NCBI RefSeq assembly: GCF_003970795.1
Contig: NZ_RWKW01000048.1
Location: forward strand, 19,320 to 83,319
From: Aquibium carbonis
GTDB lineage: Bacteria; Pseudomonadota; Alphaproteobacteria; Rhizobiales; Rhizobiaceae
Length of the DNA: 64,000 nt
Direction: 5' to 3'
The notes beneath the pieces were generated by a model. It ran no database searches, was not told where the DNA came from, and saw only the letters and a program-made list of their open reading frames with translations. Positions 62,821 to 64,000 of the stretch are shown in pieces. Each line of letters opens with the position of its first letter. The stretch's first letter is position 1. Both the position numbers and the translations under genes were made by a program.

Positions 62821-63524
62821 ACGCCGACGGCCGCCCGCCACAGGACGGCCTGCCCGAGGCGGTGCTGTTCGACCTCGACGGCACGCTGATCGATTCCGTT
62901 CCCGACATCGCAGCCGCAACCAACGAACTGCTGGCCCACCACGGGCTGGAATCGCTCCGCGTCGACGAGGTGCGGCTGATGGTCGGCCACGGGGTGACGC
63001 CGCTGGTGCAGCGCGCCTTCGCGGCGCGCTCGGTGCCGCTCGACGGCGAAGCGCTCACGAGGCGTGTGGCCGAGATGATGCCGATCTACGGCCGCCATCT
63101 GGTCAACCTCACCGTCGTGCTGCCCGGCGCGTCCACGTGCCTGGAAACGCTGGCGCAGGCGGGCGTCAAGCTTGCCGTCGTCTCCAACAAGCCGATGCCG
63201 TTCACGCAGGCGATCTGCGACCACTACGGATTCTCCCGTCACCTGGCGGCCGTGCAGGGCGCCGTGGAGACCATGGCGAAGAAGCCGGCACCCGACATGC
63301 TCCATGCCGTCCTCGACGCGATGGGGGCGGGACGTGACCGTGCCGTCATGGTGGGCGACGGCGAAGCCGACGTGAAAGCCGCGCGCGCCGCCGGTCTGCC
63401 GGTCGTGATCCTGCGCGGCGGGTATGGCGCCGAGTCCGCCGAAAGCCTCGCCCCCGATCTCGTCGTCGACAGCCTCGCCGATCTCACGCCGGCGCTGCGG
63501 CGGCTGCACTCCCGCTTGTGCTGA
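62817..63524 (+). CDS. gph: Phosphoglycolate phosphatase (HAD family)
   Basis: A 235-residue HAD phosphatase. Motif I is [12 protein letters not shown] (nucleophile Asp), motif II VVSNKP, motif III with KKPAPDML, motif [18 protein letters not shown]. Start is GTG at 62817, overlapping rpe. The rpe-gph pair matches the cbbE-cbbZ order of autotrophs but also occurs in non-autotrophs; no other Calvin-cycle gene is here, so the role is likely removal of 2-phosphoglycolate from DNA repair or oxygenase side reactions. Confidence 0.92.
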   Translation: MNADGRPPQDGLPEAVLFDLDGTLIDSVPDIAAATNELLAHHGLESLRVDEVRLMVGHGVTPLVQRAFAARSVPLDGEALTRRVAEMMPIYGRHLVNLTVVLPGASTCLETLAQAGVKLAVVSNKPMPFTQAICDHYGFSRHLAAVQGAVETMAKKPAPDMLHAVLDAMGAGRDRAVMVGDGEADVKAARAAGLPVVILRGGYGAESAESLAPDLVVDSLADLTPALRRLHSRLC

Positions 63525-63623
63525 ACGTCAGGTCGATGCCGCCGGGGACCGGCGCAAACGCCCGCGACCGCCGTCGAACCGAGTTCGGGCGGGACATCTG
63601 CCGGTGGAGGCGACCATGTGCTC

Positions 63624-64000
63624 TCAGGAGGTGTCGCGCCGTCTCAGCGCGATGTGGGCGAGGTCGTTGGACTCCGCGAGGATGGTCTGGATCTCGCGTT
63701 TGGACTTTCGTCGCCAACCGGGCGGCCTGCCTGTGCGCAGCGGCGAGTATCTAGGATACCGTCGTACCCGCCTGGTCACCGGGATGAGCGCGGGATGGGC
63801 CACCTGCGCCCGCACTGGCGCGGCATTGGCCTTTTCGGCACGCGCGATCGCGGCGCGGTTGCGGGCCTGCCAGCGCCGGAAGCGCTCGGCCTCGCGTGGC
63901 AGGTCCTGAAGGGCGACGGCGAGCGCCTCGAACCGCAGCAACAACCGGGTCGCGTCGACCCGGTCGTCGGGCCGCAGCGGCGGCGGCCTGCGAGGCGTCT
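63624..64000 (-). CDS. Conserved hypothetical protein (N terminus outside window)
   Basis: The minus-strand frame is open from the window edge to the stop at 63624, about 125 residues visible. The sequence is Arg/Ala/Pro rich, with DLPREAERFRRWQARNRAA and then RYPRYSPLRTGRPPGWRRKSKRE near the end. I recall similar hypothetical proteins in Rhizobiales with the same YSPLRTGRPPGWR block. Function not known. The frame and the regular composition support a real gene rather than a shadow of gph. Confidence 0.6.
   Translation of the reverse strand, partial: TPRRPPPLRPDDRVDATRLLLRFEALAVALQDLPREAERFRRWQARNRAAIARAEKANAAPVRAQVAHPALIPVTRRVRRYPRYSPLRTGRPPGWRRKSKREIQTILAESNDLAHIALRRRDTS

Noticed and set aside
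62137..63524. Calvin-cycle (cbb) operon
   Set aside because: Only rpe and gph are present; there is no Rubisco, phosphoribulokinase or cbbR in the window.

Overview
The window is GC-rich, densely packed chromosomal DNA from an alphaproteobacterium, most likely Hyphomicrobiales (Rhizobiales; a Mesorhizobium/Phyllobacteriaceae-like genome is my best guess). The clues are the three-gene proton-translocating transhydrogenase (pntAA-pntAB-pntB) behind an aa3-type oxidase subunit IV gene, the soxBDAG sarcosine oxidase operon, the fused indolepyruvate ferredoxin oxidoreductase, and many ABC/TRAP import operons with ATGA or TGATG overlaps. I saw no tRNA or rRNA gene, CRISPR array, intact insertion sequence or phage gene.

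Layout. 1-6571: the 3' part of an indolepyruvate ferredoxin oxidoreductase, a membrane GGDEF-EAL protein, a FeeM-like N-acyl amino acid synthase and a Crp/Fnr regulator. 6866-14107: import cassette 1, with an acyl-CoA synthetase and a complete Liv-type ABC transporter. 14109-14398: a frameshifted Uma2-type relic. 14516-17909: oxidase subunit IV and transhydrogenase. 17987-21710 (minus strand): a DUF992-like relic, a TPR lipoprotein, ribosomal protein S21, a HerA-like ATPase and a SET-domain protein. 21930-28354: sarcosine oxidase and a diguanylate cyclase.

28379-42385 is a divergent catabolic locus. The minus-strand arm has two SDR dehydrogenases, a MaoC hydratase and an APH-fold kinase. The plus-strand arm has a TetR regulator, an ACAD11-like acyl-CoA dehydrogenase, two MDR oxidoreductases, a second Liv-type ABC transporter, a second acyl-CoA synthetase and a binding protein. 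The kinase and dehydrogenase look like the two halves of ACAD10/ACAD11 and like the LvaA/LvaC pair of levulinate catabolism, so the locus is a good candidate for uptake and beta-oxidation of 4-hydroxy (or related) acids. This is the most interesting system in the window.

42575-48564: an ABC-F ATPase and an RND efflux pump with its adaptor. 48774-62004: an RpiR regulator diverging from an N-formylglutamate-amidohydrolase-like enzyme, a TRAP transporter, a glutamine-synthetase-like ligase, an aldehyde dehydrogenase, an iron alcohol dehydrogenase and a Pot/Fbp-like ABC transporter. This set fits catabolism of an amine or amino alcohol through gamma-glutamyl intermediates. 62137-63524: rpe and gph. 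The window ends inside a minus-strand hypothetical gene.

Recurring themes are CoA activation coupled to Liv-type import (two paralogous cassettes), strong hairpins after the binding-protein genes, and palindromic or direct-repeat operator candidates in front of the catabolic operons. Function calls come from remembered family motifs read in the translations; no database search was run.
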